Assembly: GCA_963682025.1 (NCBI GenBank)
Contig: OY821519.1
Coordinates: forward strand, 166,535,279 to 166,599,278
Direction: 5' to 3'
Source of the DNA: Cordilura impudica
Lineage: Eukaryota; Arthropoda; Insecta; Diptera; Scathophagidae
DNA: 64,000 nt
Part shown: one piece after another, positions 29,517 to 44,000 of the stretch
Position numbering within the stretch: the stretch's first letter is position 1
Layout: every line of letters begins with the position of its first letter
Program-made: the position numbers and the translations under genes
The notes under the pieces: model-generated
Database searches by the model: none
Told to the model about the DNA's origin: nothing
The model's input: the letters and a program-made list of their open reading frames with translations, nothing else

Positions 29517-31531
29517 AAGGCAAGTCCTTTTTCTATAGGGCAAAGACAAAATACTCTCGACCTTTTTCTAACTTCACACCCTGACAAGTATGAAGTGAAA
29601 ATACTTGCACCTCTCGGTAATTCGGATCAGTGCACCCTTTCTGCATCTTTTTCGTACTCTGTACTTCATAGTTTTTCAACACCATTTATGAAATGCTGTT
29701 TTAATTTACGAAAAGGCCCGTTGGGCCGAGCTCAACAATTTCTTCAATGTTGAGGTTGCAGCGATAATGGTGGAAAAAATAATAGTGGTTGGTATGAGAT
29801 TATTCATTCCATCAAAGTACATTTCGGATAAACCTAATCAAAAATCTTGGTATAACCGAGAGGAAGCATTCAGACTTTGGCGTGAAAATCAAAATTAAGT
29901 CACTGAACTGCTACGCAAACAGGCGAGAAACGAATGTGCCAAAGAGAATGCGCAGAAAGAGCTTTTTTATTTGTTAAAGGAGTAAAGAATAATGCTAGTT
30001 CTGCTATCCCAACTCTTATAATGAATGACCAAATATTCATTGACCCGGTTGATAAGGCTAATCTTTTAGCTGAACTTTTTGCATAAAATTTATTTTTGCC
30101 GGATAGCGAACTCGAAAGAGTATCTTGTACTATGCCTAAAATATTCTTCCGAGCACGTGCAGTTAAAAAGGTTTTTTCGGATCTCAACATTAATAAGTCT
30201 CCGGGACCGGATGGTATACCAGCACTGGTTCTGAAACAGTGCTCTTCGGCGCTAGCCAGTCCACTGGCCAACCTTTTCAGCCTTTCGTACCGTGCGGGAG
30301 TCTTCCCCTCTTGCTGAAAGGTTGCTAGTGTCCAACCAATCCCTAAAAAGGGTGAAGCTAATAACGCTGAAAATTACCGTCCAATTGCAATCTGCTCTGC
30401 GCTCTCAAAGGTAATGGAGAGCATGATCAATTTCCATCTTATAAACTACCTAGAGGCCAACTCAATTCTTAATGATCGACAGTATGGCTTCCGTAGAAAT
30501 TGTTCCACGGGAGACCTGTTAGCTCAAGTTTCTGAGCGATGGAGTCGATCCATTCGCAATTTCGGCGAAAGTAAAGTGGTTGTTCTAGACATTTCCAAGG
30601 CATTCGATTTTGTGTGGCACGGTGCATTGATATCAAAGCTTATTGCATTTTGGGTCGGTAATGACTTCTCTCGATTTGTATCGAGTTTTCTCAGAGACCG
30701 AATAATACGTGTTGTCATTGATGGGGTCTCATCTAATGAGTTTCAGCTTAATTCAGGGGTACCCCAAGGTTCCGTTCTTTCTCCTTCTTTTTCCTTACCT
30801 TTCTGAAGTTTGAACAAAACTTTTAACTCTATATACTCTTTCGCAGATGACAGCAGTATTTGTCATTCATTTTCCTTTAATTGTAGGCCAAGCCTCTTGT
30901 AGGTTGGGGGCAAAAGGCGGACAATGAATGACACACTCAATCATGACCTGTTAACAATCTCCGAGTTGACCCATAGGGCCATGGATTCAACAGTGTCATA
31001 CTCTCGGATACTCTTGATGTTCTAGGAATGTGAATCCAATATGATGTTCGTTGGAACGAGCATGTTTTTCAAGTGTCGAAAGAAGCATTCAAGTGTCTTG
31101 GTTTTCTAAAACGGTGCAAAAATTACTTCACTCCCTCTGATCTCCTTAATATCTATACCACTTACATCCGACCGAAAATGGAATACAACTCCCATATATG
31201 GGCAGGAGCTTCAAAGTCTATTTTGGAGCTACTGGACCGTGTGCAAAGGAGGGCGTTGATGCTTATCAATGACAGTAGGGTATCTGGGTATGTGGGTTGT
31301 GTAGCACTGTTCTATAGATACTACCATGGGAAATGTTCTTCTGAGATTAGCGAACTTATTCCAAGTGCCCGAGTTTCGGTTCGCTCTACCCGCTTCTCAA
31401 GTAGATCACATCCGGTTGTAGTCTATTCTCCAGCTGACCGCACAACGCATTCCAGAGAAAATTCGTTTATCAGTCGCACTAGCCGAATGTGTAGGGGCAT
31501 CCCCTGAGTGTTGGTTAATAAAAAAAAAAAA
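29517..31531 (+). pseudogene. LINE ORF2: end of endonuclease, RT and C-terminus
   Basis: Resumes the LINE cut at 17710: end of endonuclease (SIGQRQNTLDLFLTSHPDKY; LGNSDQCTLS), then RT motifs NKSPGPDGIPALVLKQCSS, PIPKKGEA, AENYRPIAI, DRQYGFRRNCST, VVVLDISKAFDFVWHGALI, LNSGVPQGSVLSP and SFADDSSICHSF (FADD at 30839-30850). After more frame breaks comes LGFLKRCKNYFTPSDLLNIY, IRPKMEYNSHIWAGAS, LLDRVQRRALMLI, and a stop at ~31507. An A-tail (31519-31531) ends the element. Jockey/CR1-type, at least six frameshifts or stops. Confidence 0.85.
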
Positions 31532-32466
31532 TATGGCATACACCATCTTATTATATTGACATCATCACGGTTCTGTAAAACAGATCCAAAGTGTGAAAGA
31601 AAGTCATCGGCATTTAGATTACCTTCTGAAACATGAGCATGTGGTTTCAAAGTGTTTGATGAATTCCATGAATTTTTGCTACGTTTTACTTTATCCAGTT
31701 TTTTATGTTACTGTTGTAAAATTCCAGCTTTTTTCCATTACACAACTTTAGATTTTTCGTCTTTGATTTTTCAGCATAACAGTACAAAAATGGAAACATT
31801 CCTAGTCGAACCATTTTTGTTTTGGTTCATAAAAAGTTTTATTAGATTTTTTAATATTGGCTTGCTTAATTTTAGTCGCTATTGAAATAACCACCCACCG
31901 TCATTTTCATCTGAGGCAACCGATTATCTGAAAGTGTGCTATTTTGACAACAAACTCTATTATTTCAGTAGAGATTTTGTAAAGCGGGTTAAATATTTTC
32001 AACATTTAAGAGACGTGGAATGTTTATTTTGAGACATAAAGGCATATGATCCGAATAGGGTTTCATCATTACCTTAAAATCATCAACATATTGTCAAAAA
32101 TTGTACTAACTGATTCTATAATCAATAACAGTGTTTCCACAAAAGCTGTAATCCCCTTGAGCTACTGTTCTACTATTTAGCTGAATAAAAATGTACTGTC
32201 GTGAATACTAGTAAATTATAAAGATTTTTTTTTATTTCCTTTTTAAACCCGTATAAACACCCACCAGTTGCACGGCCAGCTTTATGCAATTTAGTTTCTG
32301 CACCCTAATGTAGACAGTAATTTTGAAAAAACGACGAAAAATATGTCTGTTTATTGGATATTACATAGGCTTCAAACAAAAAAATAATATATATATATAT
32401 ATATATCAAAATAATTAAAATAAGGTATAAAATTGCCAAAAATTTAAAGTTTTTCAAAGTTTGCTA
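31532..32466. other. No recognisable feature
   Basis: AT-rich sequence. A minus-strand frame (31423-31650, GNLNADDFLSHFGSVLQNRD) and a plus-strand frame (31652-31885) do not resemble families I know. A short (TA)n tract lies at 32387-32406. Confidence 0.5.
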
Positions 32467-32990
32467 TTACAGAGAAGAGCTAATCGTTTTATTTAAGTTA
32501 TTTTTATAATTTTCATTGATAAATATGCAAAACTCTACGAACCGGACCTTAACATCTTTTTTAGTTTTGGATACAGATTTCCTTTTTTGTCTTAATTGGA
32601 ATATGGTATGTTGATCATCCTCAATGAAATACTTCCCTATATAAATCTTTTGGCCCTTCAGCTTCGATTTTGCAGATAAAACATTGTGAGATTGTCCACT
32701 CGATTCAATGGTAAAAACAAAAGAATTGCCAGAAGATATTCTAGTTGAGACTATATTAACACCAACCTTAAGCTCCTTGTTGCAAATATTCATAAATTTT
32801 GCTTTTGACGCTAGAGTATTTGCGCACGATAAGCTACTCACCATAGCACTTGAAACACGAGACTTACGATCAATAAATTCAATGCGTGTAGTAAACTTTG
32901 CAAGATCTTTTAATTTAACATTTTCTTATTTTAACTCTTCAATCTCAGATTTAATGGCAAACGAATCATAATTTTTGGTAACATCTTTTA
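32467..32990 (-). pseudogene. LINE ORF1-like (L1 ORF1p / Transposase_22-type) fragment
   Basis: On the minus strand from ~32990: a coiled-coil-like stretch (SFAIKSEIEELK, stop, ENVKLKDLAK), then CNKELKVGVNIVSTRISS and KLKGQKIYIGKYFIEDDQHT, LRQKRKSVSKTKKDVKVRFV. This order (coiled coil, RNA-binding fold, C-terminal KLKG..IYI..D....... LR) is what L1-type ORF1 RNA-binding proteins and their relatives in other LINEs show. Frame broken near 32940 and elsewhere. The matching ORF2 is not visible. Medium certainty. Confidence 0.45.
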
Positions 32991-33407
32991 GTTTTCATCC
33001 AATAGGTTGAACAATTTATCTCAATAGAATACATCTTATTGGCTATTGTTAGACATAGGTTGATAAGAGTAACGTTTTCTAATAATGTTAGTGTTTGCCA
33101 GGTGTTTACACACAGCACTGTTCAATGATTCACCGTCTGCTTTACTCTTTTACACAAAATTATTGTTTCGAAACATACACCACATTTTAAATATATTGCA
33201 TTTTTATTCATATGTTTGTTTACATTTACAATGCATTTTGACTCATATAAATATTTATATTTATTATTACGTCACAATTATTTTTACTCCACATTTACTT
33301 CCGTATATTTTATTGTTACCAAATATAATAATGCTTAATCAGAATAAACAATATAGGTCAGTCAGTGAACTCAGTAAAATTATTTAGCCATTTATGACCA
33401 ACAACAC
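32991..33407. other. No recognisable feature
   Basis: AT-rich, no motif or family recognised. The open frame 33085-33387 is rich in Ile/Leu/Tyr as expected of AT-rich random sequence. Confidence 0.5.
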
Positions 33408-33774
33408 TGTTAAGCATTATTATGGTTGGAAACCAAACCACAACAACAAAATACACTTTTAACTTATAATTATTTTTCAGCATTTTTAGTAGGAAACAAA
33501 AACACAATAACAAATGCAGTATTTAACTTATTTTAGTATTAAGCATTTTGATCATTTTTGGATATAAAAATCTTAGCAAAATAAAGAATAAAACTAGTAA
33601 AAGAGCATAACTTGGTGTTTTTATTACTATCATCACCTTTCAAGTTCAAGTGCTTGAAGGGATCAAAGGAATAAAGATTAACGTCAGTACGGATTCATGT
33701 GTTCGGGCTGATCAACATTAACTTAATTTCTTCATCAACACAAACATATATTATCATATCATTGGTAATATACA
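33408..33774 (+). repeat. Probable LTR of a third BEL-type element
   Basis: Starts TGTTAAGCATT and ends ATATACA, with a TATA-like GATATAAAAATC and AATAAAG signals inside. It is directly followed by TTTGGTGATCCC, the usual look of a BEL/Pao primer-binding site (TGGTGA...). No second LTR is visible: the element is cut by the satellite at 35049. Confidence 0.55.
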
Positions 33775-33776
33775 TT

Positions 33777-33793
33777 TGGTGATCCCAAAAGCC
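33777..33793 (+). promoter_or_regulatory. Primer-binding site candidate
   Basis: TGGTGATCCCAAAAGCC, two bases after the LTR end. The leading TGG complements the tRNA CCA tail; the tRNA itself is not identified. Confidence 0.5.
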
Positions 33794-34022
33794 ATCCTTG
33801 AAATTCAAGTTTCCCCCTACCAGTGGTAAGGCACTCACGGGTGGATTACACAAGCAACTTCAGTACGTTATTAGTAGTTGCAATTGTCCAATCAACAGGA
33901 CCATCATTGTCCACAGCGGCTTGCGATTCATCAGAGTCCAGGAGTCAATCATCAAGCGTGATCCAACAATCATCAGGATATCCATCCAGGACATCCACAT
34001 AAACTAACATAAATAATTAATA

Positions 34023-34122
34023 AGCAGATCCAGCTATACATTTAGCAGATCCAGCTATAAGGAAGCAGATCCAGCCAATCAACAAGCAGATCCAGCTGTA
34101 ATCAACAAGCAGATCCATCTAT
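34023..34122 (+). repeat. AGCAGATCCAGCTAT repeat cluster
   Basis: Five copies of a 12-15 base motif (AGCAGATCCAGCTAT and variants) beginning near 34023, 34044, 34063, 34085 and 34108, spaced 19-23 bases, in the leader between primer site and gag. Confidence 0.8.
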
Positions 34123-34354
34123 AGAGATCCATTATCCAGATCATTGGTTCCCAGCATCAACGTTTGGTGAACAACTCAACAGGACATCATCAGTCCATTT
34201 TATCATAACATCAGTTCATATCACCAAGCAGGATATCATCAGTGAAATAATCAGGACATACAGCTTCACCTCATCAGTTGTCTGACTCCTCAAATACTTT
34301 GATTGAATCAAATACGCAGCCAACAGAACATCCATCTAGTTTGGAAATCCATTC

Positions 34355-35040
34355 GTGAACACATACGATGGAGACTTCAAAACAGTTGTTGGATTCCCTA
34401 TTAAAGCGATCGTCCGTAACTATAAAAAGAATTCTGCGGACAGAAAGACAACCGCAGGATACTTCAAAGAACGCGTGCGACGGTTAGAAGACGCCTGGAG
34501 TCAATTTGAAGCCCAGAATACAAACTTACGTAAGCTCGACGAGGTTGAAATGCTGAGAACAGAGCATAAATACTTTACGAGCGAACATTACTCAAAAATT
34601 GAGGCCTTAACAACTACATATGTAGAAATGTTCACTACAGAGGCCCATCGGCTATAAACATCGTCCCAATCTAAACAAATGCCATCAGAAACTAAAAATA
34701 ATGGCGCTCAATCAATGTCTCTGGAGAACACGCTACATGCGGCCGATGATCATCATCATCAAGGCCTGAATCGGAAGACAAAAATTCGAATGACAGCATT
34801 AGAACGATTATTAAGTGGATTGAATTTTACTGAAGAAGCTCAAACCCTTCAATATTATGATCTCAGAACTAATACTATTCACAAGCTTTGGGACAATATT
34901 CAAGTTTTCTGCGATGATATTTGTGAAAAAAATTTAAGATCCAACAAGAGTAGGCTTTATTATCGATGAATTCTATGCACTGAATGACACAGTTCAAAAT
35001 AATTTGGCCAATCTGTCAGTAGCACCTGCCACACTAAAAA
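34355..35040 (+). pseudogene. BEL-type gag fragments
   Basis: 34355-34657 reads KTTAGYFKERVRRLEDAWSQ then FEAQNTNLRKLDEVEML and YVEMFTTEA; 34679-34969 reads TALERLLSGLNFTEEAQTLQ then YYDLRTNTIHKLWDNIQVF, continuing after a frameshift with IDEFYALNDTVQNNLANLSV. Both have the R/K-rich start plus LxxxWxxF-type helix of insect BEL/Pao gag N-termini, so gag may contain the same fold twice. The end is lost in the satellite. Confidence 0.45.
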
Positions 35041-35048
35041 ACAAAAAT

Positions 35049-38000
35049 ATATTTAATTTAATTTAATTTAATTTAATTTAATTTAATTTAATTTAATTTA
35101 ATTTAATTTAATTTAATTTAATTTAATTTAATTTAATTTAATTTAATTTAATTTAATTTAATTTAATTTAATTTAATTTAATTTAATTTAATTTAATTTA
35201 ATTTAATTTAATTTAATTTAATTTAATTTAATTTAATTTAATTTAATTTAATTTAATTTAATTTAATTTAATTTAATTTAATTTAATTTAATTTAATTTA
35301 ATTTAATTTAATTTAATTTAATTTAATTTAATTTAATTTAATTTAATTTAATTTAATTTAATTTAATTTAATTTAATTTAATTTAATTTAATTTAATTTA
35401 ATTTAATTTAATTTAATTTAATTTAATTTAATTTAATTTAATTTAATTTAATTTAATTTAATTTAATTTAATTTAATTTAATTTAATTTAATTTAATTTA
35501 ATTTAATTTAATTTAATTTAATTTAATTTAATTTAATTTAATTTAATTTAATTTAATTTAATTTAATTTAATTTAATTTAATTTAATTTAATTTAATTTA
35601 ATTTAATTTAATTTAATTTAATTTAATTTAATTTAATTTAATTTAATTTAATTTAATTTAATTTAATTTAATTTAATTTAATTTAATTTAATTTAATTTA
35701 ATTTAATTTAATTTAATTTAATTTAATTTAATTTAATTTAATTTAATTTAATTTAATTTAATTTAATTTAATTTAATTTAATTTAATTTAATTTAATTTA
35801 ATTTAATTTAATTTAATTTAATTTAATTTAATTTAATTTAATTTAATTTAATTTAATTTAATTTAATTTAATTTAATTTAATTTAATTTAATTTAATTTA
35901 ATTTAATTTAATTTAATTTAATTTAATTTAATTTAATTTAATTTAATTTAATTTAATTTAATTTAATTTAATTTAATTTAATTTAATTTAATTTAATTTA
36001 ATTTAATTTAATTTAATTTAATTTAATTTAATTTAATTTAATTTAATTTAATTTAATTTAATTTAATTTAATTTAATTTAATTTAATTTAATTTAATTTA
36101 ATTTAATTTAATTTAATTTAATTTAATTTAATTTAATTTAATTTAATTTAATTTAATTTAATTTAATTTAATTTAATTTAATTTAATTTAATTTAATTTA
36201 ATTTAATTTAATTTAATTTAATTTAATTTAATTTAATTTAATTTAATTTAATTTAATTTAATTTAATTTAATTTAATTTAATTTAATTTAATTTAATTTA
36301 ATTTAATTTAATTTAATTTAATTTAATTTAATTTAATTTAATTTAATTTAATTTAATTTAATTTAATTTAATTTAATTTAATTTAATTTAATTTAATTTA
36401 ATTTAATTTAATTTAATTTAATTTAATTTAATTTAATTTAATTTAATTTAATTTAATTTAATTTAATTTAATTTAATTTAATTTAATTTAATTTAATTTA
36501 ATTTAATTTAATTTAATTTAATTTAATTTAATATAATTTAATTTAATTTAATTTAATTTAATTTAATTTAATTTAATTTAATATAAATAATATAATTTAA
36601 TTTAATTTAATTTAATTTAATTTAATGTAATGTAATGTAATTTAATTTAATTTAATTTAATTTAACTTAATTTAATTTAATTTAATTTAATTTAATTTAA
36701 TTTAATTTAATTTAATTTAATTTAATTTAATTTAATTTAATTTAATTTAATTTAATTTAATTTAATTTAATTTAATTTAATTTAATTTAATTTAATTTAA
36801 TTTAATTTAATATTTTAATTTAATTTAATTTAATTTAATTTAATTTAATTTATAATTTAAGTTAATTTAATTTAATTTAATTTAATTTAATTTAATTCAA
36901 TTTAATTTAATTTAATTTAATTTAATTTAATTTAATTTAATTTAATTTAATTTAATTTAATTTAATTTAATTTAATTTAATTTAATTTAATTTAATTTAA
37001 TTTAATTTAATTTAATTTAATTTAATTTAATTTAATTTAATTTAATTTAATTTAATTTAATTTAATTTAATTTAATTTAATTTAATTTAATTTAATTTAA
37101 TTTAATTTAATTTAATTTAATTTAATTTAATTTAATTTAATTTAATTTAATTTAATTTAATTTAATTTAATTTTAATTTAATTTAATTTAATTTAATTTA
37201 ATTTAATTTAATTTAATTTAATTTAATTTAATTTAATTTAATTTAATTTAATTTAATTTAATTTAATTTAATTTAATTTAATTTAATTTAATTTAATTTA
37301 ATTTAATTTAATTTAATTTAATTTAATTTAATTTAATTTAATTTAATTTAATTTAATTTAATTTAATTTAATTTAATTTAATTTAATTTAATTTAATTTA
37401 ATTTAATTTAATTTAATTTAATTTAATTTAATTTAATTTAATTTAATTTAATTTAATTTAATTTAATTTAATTTAATTTAATTTAATTTAATTTAATTTA
37501 ATTTAATTTAATTTAATTTAATTTAATTTAATTTAATTTAATTTAATTTAATTTAATTTAATTTAATTTAATTTAATTTAATTTAATTTAATTTAATTTA
37601 ATTTAATTTAATTTAATTTAATTTAATTTAATTTAATTTAATTTAATTTAATTTAATTTAATTTAATTTAATTTAATTTAATTTAATTTTAATTAATTTA
37701 ATTTAATTTAATTTAATTTAATTTAATTTAATTTAATTTAATTTAATTTAATTTAATTTAATTTAATTTAATTTAATTTAATTTAATTTAATTTAATTTA
37801 ATTTAATTTAATTTAATTTAATTATTTAATTTAATTTAATTTAATTTAATTTAATTTAATTTAATTTAATTTAATTTAATTTAATTTAATTTAATTTAAT
37901 TTAATTTAATTTAATTTAATTTAATTTAATTTAATTTAATTTAATTTAATTTAATTTAATTTAATTTAATTTAATTTAATTTAATTTAATTTAATTTAAT

Positions 38001-41000
38001 TTAATTTAATTTAATTTAATTTAATTTAATTTAATTTATTTAATTTAATTTAATTTAATTTAATTTAATTTAATTTAATTTAATTTAATTTAATTTAATT
38101 TAATTTAATTTAATTTAATTTAATTTAATTTAATTTAATTTAATTTAATTTAATTTAATTTAATTTAATTTAATTTAATTTAATTTAATTTAATTTAATT
38201 TAATTTAATTTAATTTAATTTAATTTAATTTAATTTAATTTAATTTAATTTAATTTAATTTAATTTAATTTAATTTAATTTAATTTAATTTAATTTAATT
38301 TAATTTAATTTAATTTAATTTAATTTAATTTAATTTAATTTAATTTAATTTAATTTAATTTAATTTAATTTAATTTAATTTAATTTAATTTAATTTAATT
38401 TAATTTAATTTAATTTAATTTAATTTAATATAATTTAATTTAATTTAATTTAATTTAATATAATTTAATATAATTTAATTTAATTTAATTTAATTTAATT
38501 TAATGTAATGTAATGTAATTTAATTTAATTTAATTTAATTTAACTTAATTTAATTTAATTTAATTTAATTTAATTTAATTTAATTTAATTTAATTTAATT
38601 TAATTTAATTTAATTTAATTTAATTTAATTTAATTTAATTTAATTTAATTTAATTTAATTTAATTTAATTTAATTTAATTTAATTTAATTTAATTTAATT
38701 TAATTTAATTTAATTTAATTTAATTTTTAATTNNNNNNNNNNNNNNNNNNNNNNNNNNNNNNNNNNNNNNNNNNNNNNNNNNNNNNNNNNNNNNNNNNNN
38801 NNNNNNNNNNNNNNNNNNNNNNNNNNNNNNNNNNNNNNNNNNNNNNNNNNNNNNNNNNNNNNNNNNNNNNNNNNNNNNNNNNNNNNNNNNNNNNNNNNNN
38901 NNNNNNNNNNNNNNNNNNNNNNNNNNNNNNNNTTAATTAATTAAATTTAATTTAATTTAATTTAATTTAATTTAATTTAATTTAATTTAATTTAATTTAA
39001 TTTAATTTAATTTAATTTAATTTAATTTAATTTAATTTAATTTAATTTAATTTAATTTAATTTAATTTAATTTAATTTAATTTAATTTAATTTAATTTAA
39101 TTTAATTTAATTTAATTTAATTTAATTTAATTTAATTTAATTTAATTTAATTTAATTTAATTTAATTTAATTAATTTAATTTAATTTAATTTAATTTAAT
39201 TTAATTTAATTTAATTTAATTTAATTTAATTTAATTTAATTTAATTTAATTTAATTTAATTTAATTTAATTTAATTTAATTTAATTTAATTTAATTTAAT
39301 TTAATTTAATTAATTTAATTTAATTTAATTTAATTTATTTAATTTAATTTAATTTAATTTAATTTATTTTATTTTAATTTAATTTAATTTAATTTAATTT
39401 AATTTAATTTAATTTAATTTAATTTAATTTAATTTAATTTAATTTAATTTAATTTAATTTAATTTAATTTAATTTAATTTAATTTAATTTAATTTAATTT
39501 AATTTAATTTAATTTAATTTAATTTAATTTAATTTAATTTAATTTAATTTAATTTAATTTAATTTAATTTAATTAATTTAATTTAATTTAATTTAATTTA
39601 ATTTAATTTAATTTAATTTAATTTAATTTAATTTAATTTAATTTAATTTAATTTAATTTAATTTAATTTAATTTAATTTAATTTAATTTAATTTAATTTA
39701 ATTTAATTTAATTTAATTTAATTTAATTTAATTTAATTTAATTTAATTTAATTTAATTTAATTTAATTTAATTTAATTTAATTTAATTTAATTTAATTAA
39801 TTTAATTTAATTTAATTTAATTTAATTTAATTTAATTTAATTTAATTTAATTTAATTTAATTTAATTTAATTTAATTTAATTTAATTTAATTTAATTTAA
39901 TTTAATTTAATTTAATTTAATTTAATTTAATTTAATTTAATTTAATTTAATTTAATTTAATTTAATTTAATTTAATTTAATTTAATTTAATTTAATTTAA
40001 TTTAATTTAATTTAATTTAATTTAATTTAATTTAATTTAATTTAATTTAATTTAATTTAATTTAATTTAATTTAATTTAATTTAATTTAATTTAATTTAA
40101 TTTAATTTAATTTAATTTAATTTAATTTAATTTAATTTAATTTAATTTAATTTAATTTAATTTAATTTAATTTAATTTAATTTAATTTAATTTAATTTAA
40201 TTTAATTTAATTTAATTTAATTTAATTTAATTTAATTTAATTTAATTTAATTTAATTTAATTTAATTTAATTTAATTTAATTTAATTTAATTTAATTTAA
40301 TTTAATTTAATTTAATTTAATTTAATTTAATTTAATTTAATTTAATTTAATTTAATTTAATTTAATTTAATTTAATTTAATTTAATTTAATTTAATTTAA
40401 TTTAATTTAATTTAATTTAATTTAATTTAATTTAATTTAATTAATTTAATTTAATTTAATTTAATTTAATTTAATTTAATTTAATTTAATTTAATTTAAT
40501 TTAATTTAATTTAATTTAATTTAATTTAATTTAATTTAATTTAATTTAATTTAATTTAATTTAATTTAATTTAATTTAATTTAATTTAATTTAATTTAAT
40601 TTAATTTAATTTAATTTAATTTAATTTAATTTAATTTAATTTAATTTAATTTAATATAATTTAATTTAATTTAATTTAATTTAATTTAATTTAATTTAAT
40701 TTAATTTAATTTAATTTAATTTAATTTAATTTAATTTAATTTAATTTAATTTAATTTAATTTAATTTAATTTAATTTAATTTAATTTAATTTAATTTAAT
40801 TTAATTTAATTTAATTTAATTTAATTTAATTTAATTTAATTTAATTTAATTTAATTTAATTTAATTTAATTTAATTTAATTTAATTTAATTTAATTTAAT
40901 TTAATTTAATTTAATTTAATTTAATTTAATTTAATTTAATTTAATTTAATTTAATTTAATTTAATTTAATTTAATTTAATTTAATTTAATTTAATTTAAT

Positions 41001-44000
41001 TTAATTTAATTTAATTTAATTTAATTTAATTTAATTTAATTTAATTTAATTTAATTTAATTTAATTTAATTTAATTTAATTTAATTTAATTTAATTTAAT
41101 TTAATTTAATTTAATTTAATTTAATTTAATTTAATTTAATTTAATTTAATTTAATTTAATTTAATTTAATTTAATTTAATTTAATTTAATTTAATTTAAT
41201 TTAATTTAATTTAATTTAATTTAATTTAATTTAATTTAATTTAATTTAATTTAATTTAATTTAATTTAATTTAATTTAATTAATTTAATTTAATTTAATT
41301 TAATTTAATTTAATTTAATTTAATTTAATTTAATTTAATTTAATTTAATTTAATTTAATTTAATTTAATTTAATTTAATTTAATTTAATTTAATTTAATT
41401 TAATTTAATTTAATTAATTTAATTTAATTTAATTTAATTTAATTTAATTTAATTTAATTTAATTTAATTTAATTTAATTTAATTTAATTTAATTTAATTT
41501 AATTTAATTTAATTTAATTTAATTTAATTTAATTTAATTTAATTTAATTTAATTTAATTTAATTTAATTTAATTTAATTTAATTTAATTTAATTTAATTT
41601 AATTTAATTTAATTTAATTTAATTTAATTTAATTTAATTTAATTTAATTTAATTTAATTTAATTTAATTTAATTTAATTTAATTTAATTTAATTTAATTT
41701 AATTTAATTTAATTTAATTTAATTTAATTTAATTTAATTTAATTTAATTTAATTTAATTTAATTTAATTTAATTTAATTTAATTTAATTTAATTTAATTT
41801 AATTTAATTTAATTTAATTTAATTTAATTTAATTTAATTTAATTTAATTTAATTTAATTTAATTTAATTTAATTTAATTTAATTTAATTTAATTTAATTT
41901 AATTTAATTTAATTTAATTTAATTTAATTTAATTTAATTTAATTTAATTTAATTTAATTTAATTTAATTTAATTTAATTTAATTTAATTTAATTTAATTT
42001 AATTTAATTTAATTTAATTTAATTTAATTTAATTTAATTTAATTTAATTTAATTTAATTTAATTTAATTTAATTTAATTTAATTTAATTTAATTTAATTT
42101 AATTTAATTTAATTTAATTTAATTTAATTTAATTTAATTTAATTTAATTTAATTTAATTTAATTTAATTTAATTTAATTTAATTTAATTTAATTTAATTT
42201 AATTTAATTTAATTTAATTTAATTTAATTTAATTTAATTTAATTTAATTTAATTTAATTTAATTTAATTTAATTTAATTTAATTTAATTTAATTTAATTT
42301 AATTTAATTTAATTTAATTTAATTTAATTAATTTAATTTAATTAATTTAATTTAATTTAATTTAATTTAATTTAATTTAATTTAATTTAATTTAATTTAA
42401 TTTAATTTAATTTAATTTAATTTAATTTAATTTAATTTAATTTAATTTAATTTAATTTAATTTAATTTAATTTAATTTAATTTAATTTAATTTAATTTAA
42501 TTTAATTTAATTTAATTTAATTTAATTTAATTTAATTTAATTTAATTTAATTTAATTTAATTTAATTTAATTTAATTTAATTTAATTTAATTTAATTTAA
42601 TTTAATTTAATTTAATTTAATTTAATTTAATTTAATTTAATTTAATTTAATTTAATTTAATTTAATTTAATTTAATTTAATTTAATTTAATTTAATTTAA
42701 TTTAATTTAATTTAATTTAATTTAATTTAATTTAATTTAATTTAATTTAATTTAATTTAATTTAATTTAATTTAATTTAATTTAATTTAATTTAATTTAA
42801 TTTAATTTAATTTAATTTAATTAATTTAATTTAATTTAATTTAATTTAATTTAATTTAATTTAATTTAATTTAATTTAATTTAATTTAATTTAATTTAAT
42901 TTAATTTAATTTAATTTAATTTAATTTAATTTAATTTAATTTAATTTAATTTAATTTAATTTAATTTAATTTAATTTAATTTAATTTAATTTAATTTAAT
43001 TTAATTTAATTTAATTTAATTTAATTTAATTTAATTTAATTTAATTTAAATTTAATTTAATTTAATTTAATTTAATTTAATTTAATTTAATTTAATTTAA
43101 TTTAATTTAATTTAATTTAATTTAATTTAATTTAATTTAATTTAATTTAATTTAATTTAATTTAATTTAATTTAATTTAATTTAATTTAATTTAATTTAA
43201 TTTAATTTAATTTAATTTAATTTAATTTAATTTAATTTAATTTAATTTAATTTAATTTAATTTAATTTAATTTAATTTAATTTAATTTAATTTAATTTAA
43301 TTTAATTTAATTTAATTTAATTTAATTTAATTTAATTTAATTTAATTTAATTTAATTTAATTTAATTTAATTTAATTTAATTTAATTTAATTTAATTTAA
43401 TTTAATTTAATTTAATTTAATTTAATTTAATTTAATTTAATTTAATTTAATTTATTTAATTTAATTTAATTTAATTTAATTTAATTTAATTTAATTTAAT
43501 TTAATTTAATTTAATTTAATTTAATTTAATTTAATTTAATTTAATTTAATTTAATTTAATTTAATTTAATTTAATTTAATTTAATTTAATTTAATTTAAT
43601 TTAATTTAATTTAATTTAATTTAATTTAATTTAATTTAATTTAATTTAATTTAATTTAATTTAATTTAATTTAATTTAATTTAATTTAATTTAATTTAAT
43701 TTAATTTAATTTAATTTAATTTAATTTAATTTAATTTAATTTAATTTAATTTAATTTAATTTAATTTAATTTAATTTAATTTAATTTAATTTAATTTAAT
43801 TTAATTTAATTTAATTTAATTTAATTTAATTTAATTTAATTTAATTTAATTTAATTTAATTTAATTTAATTTAATTTAATTTAATTTAATTTAATTTAAT
43901 TTAATTTAATTTAATTTAATTTAATTTAATTTAATTTAATTTAATTTAATTTAATTTAATTTAATTTAATTTAATTTAATTTAATTTAATTTAATTTAAT

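Noticed and set aside
31423..31885. Host exons around 31.4-31.9 kb
   Set aside because: No recognisable domain, no convincing splice sites, and flanked by LINE tail and AT-rich sequence.
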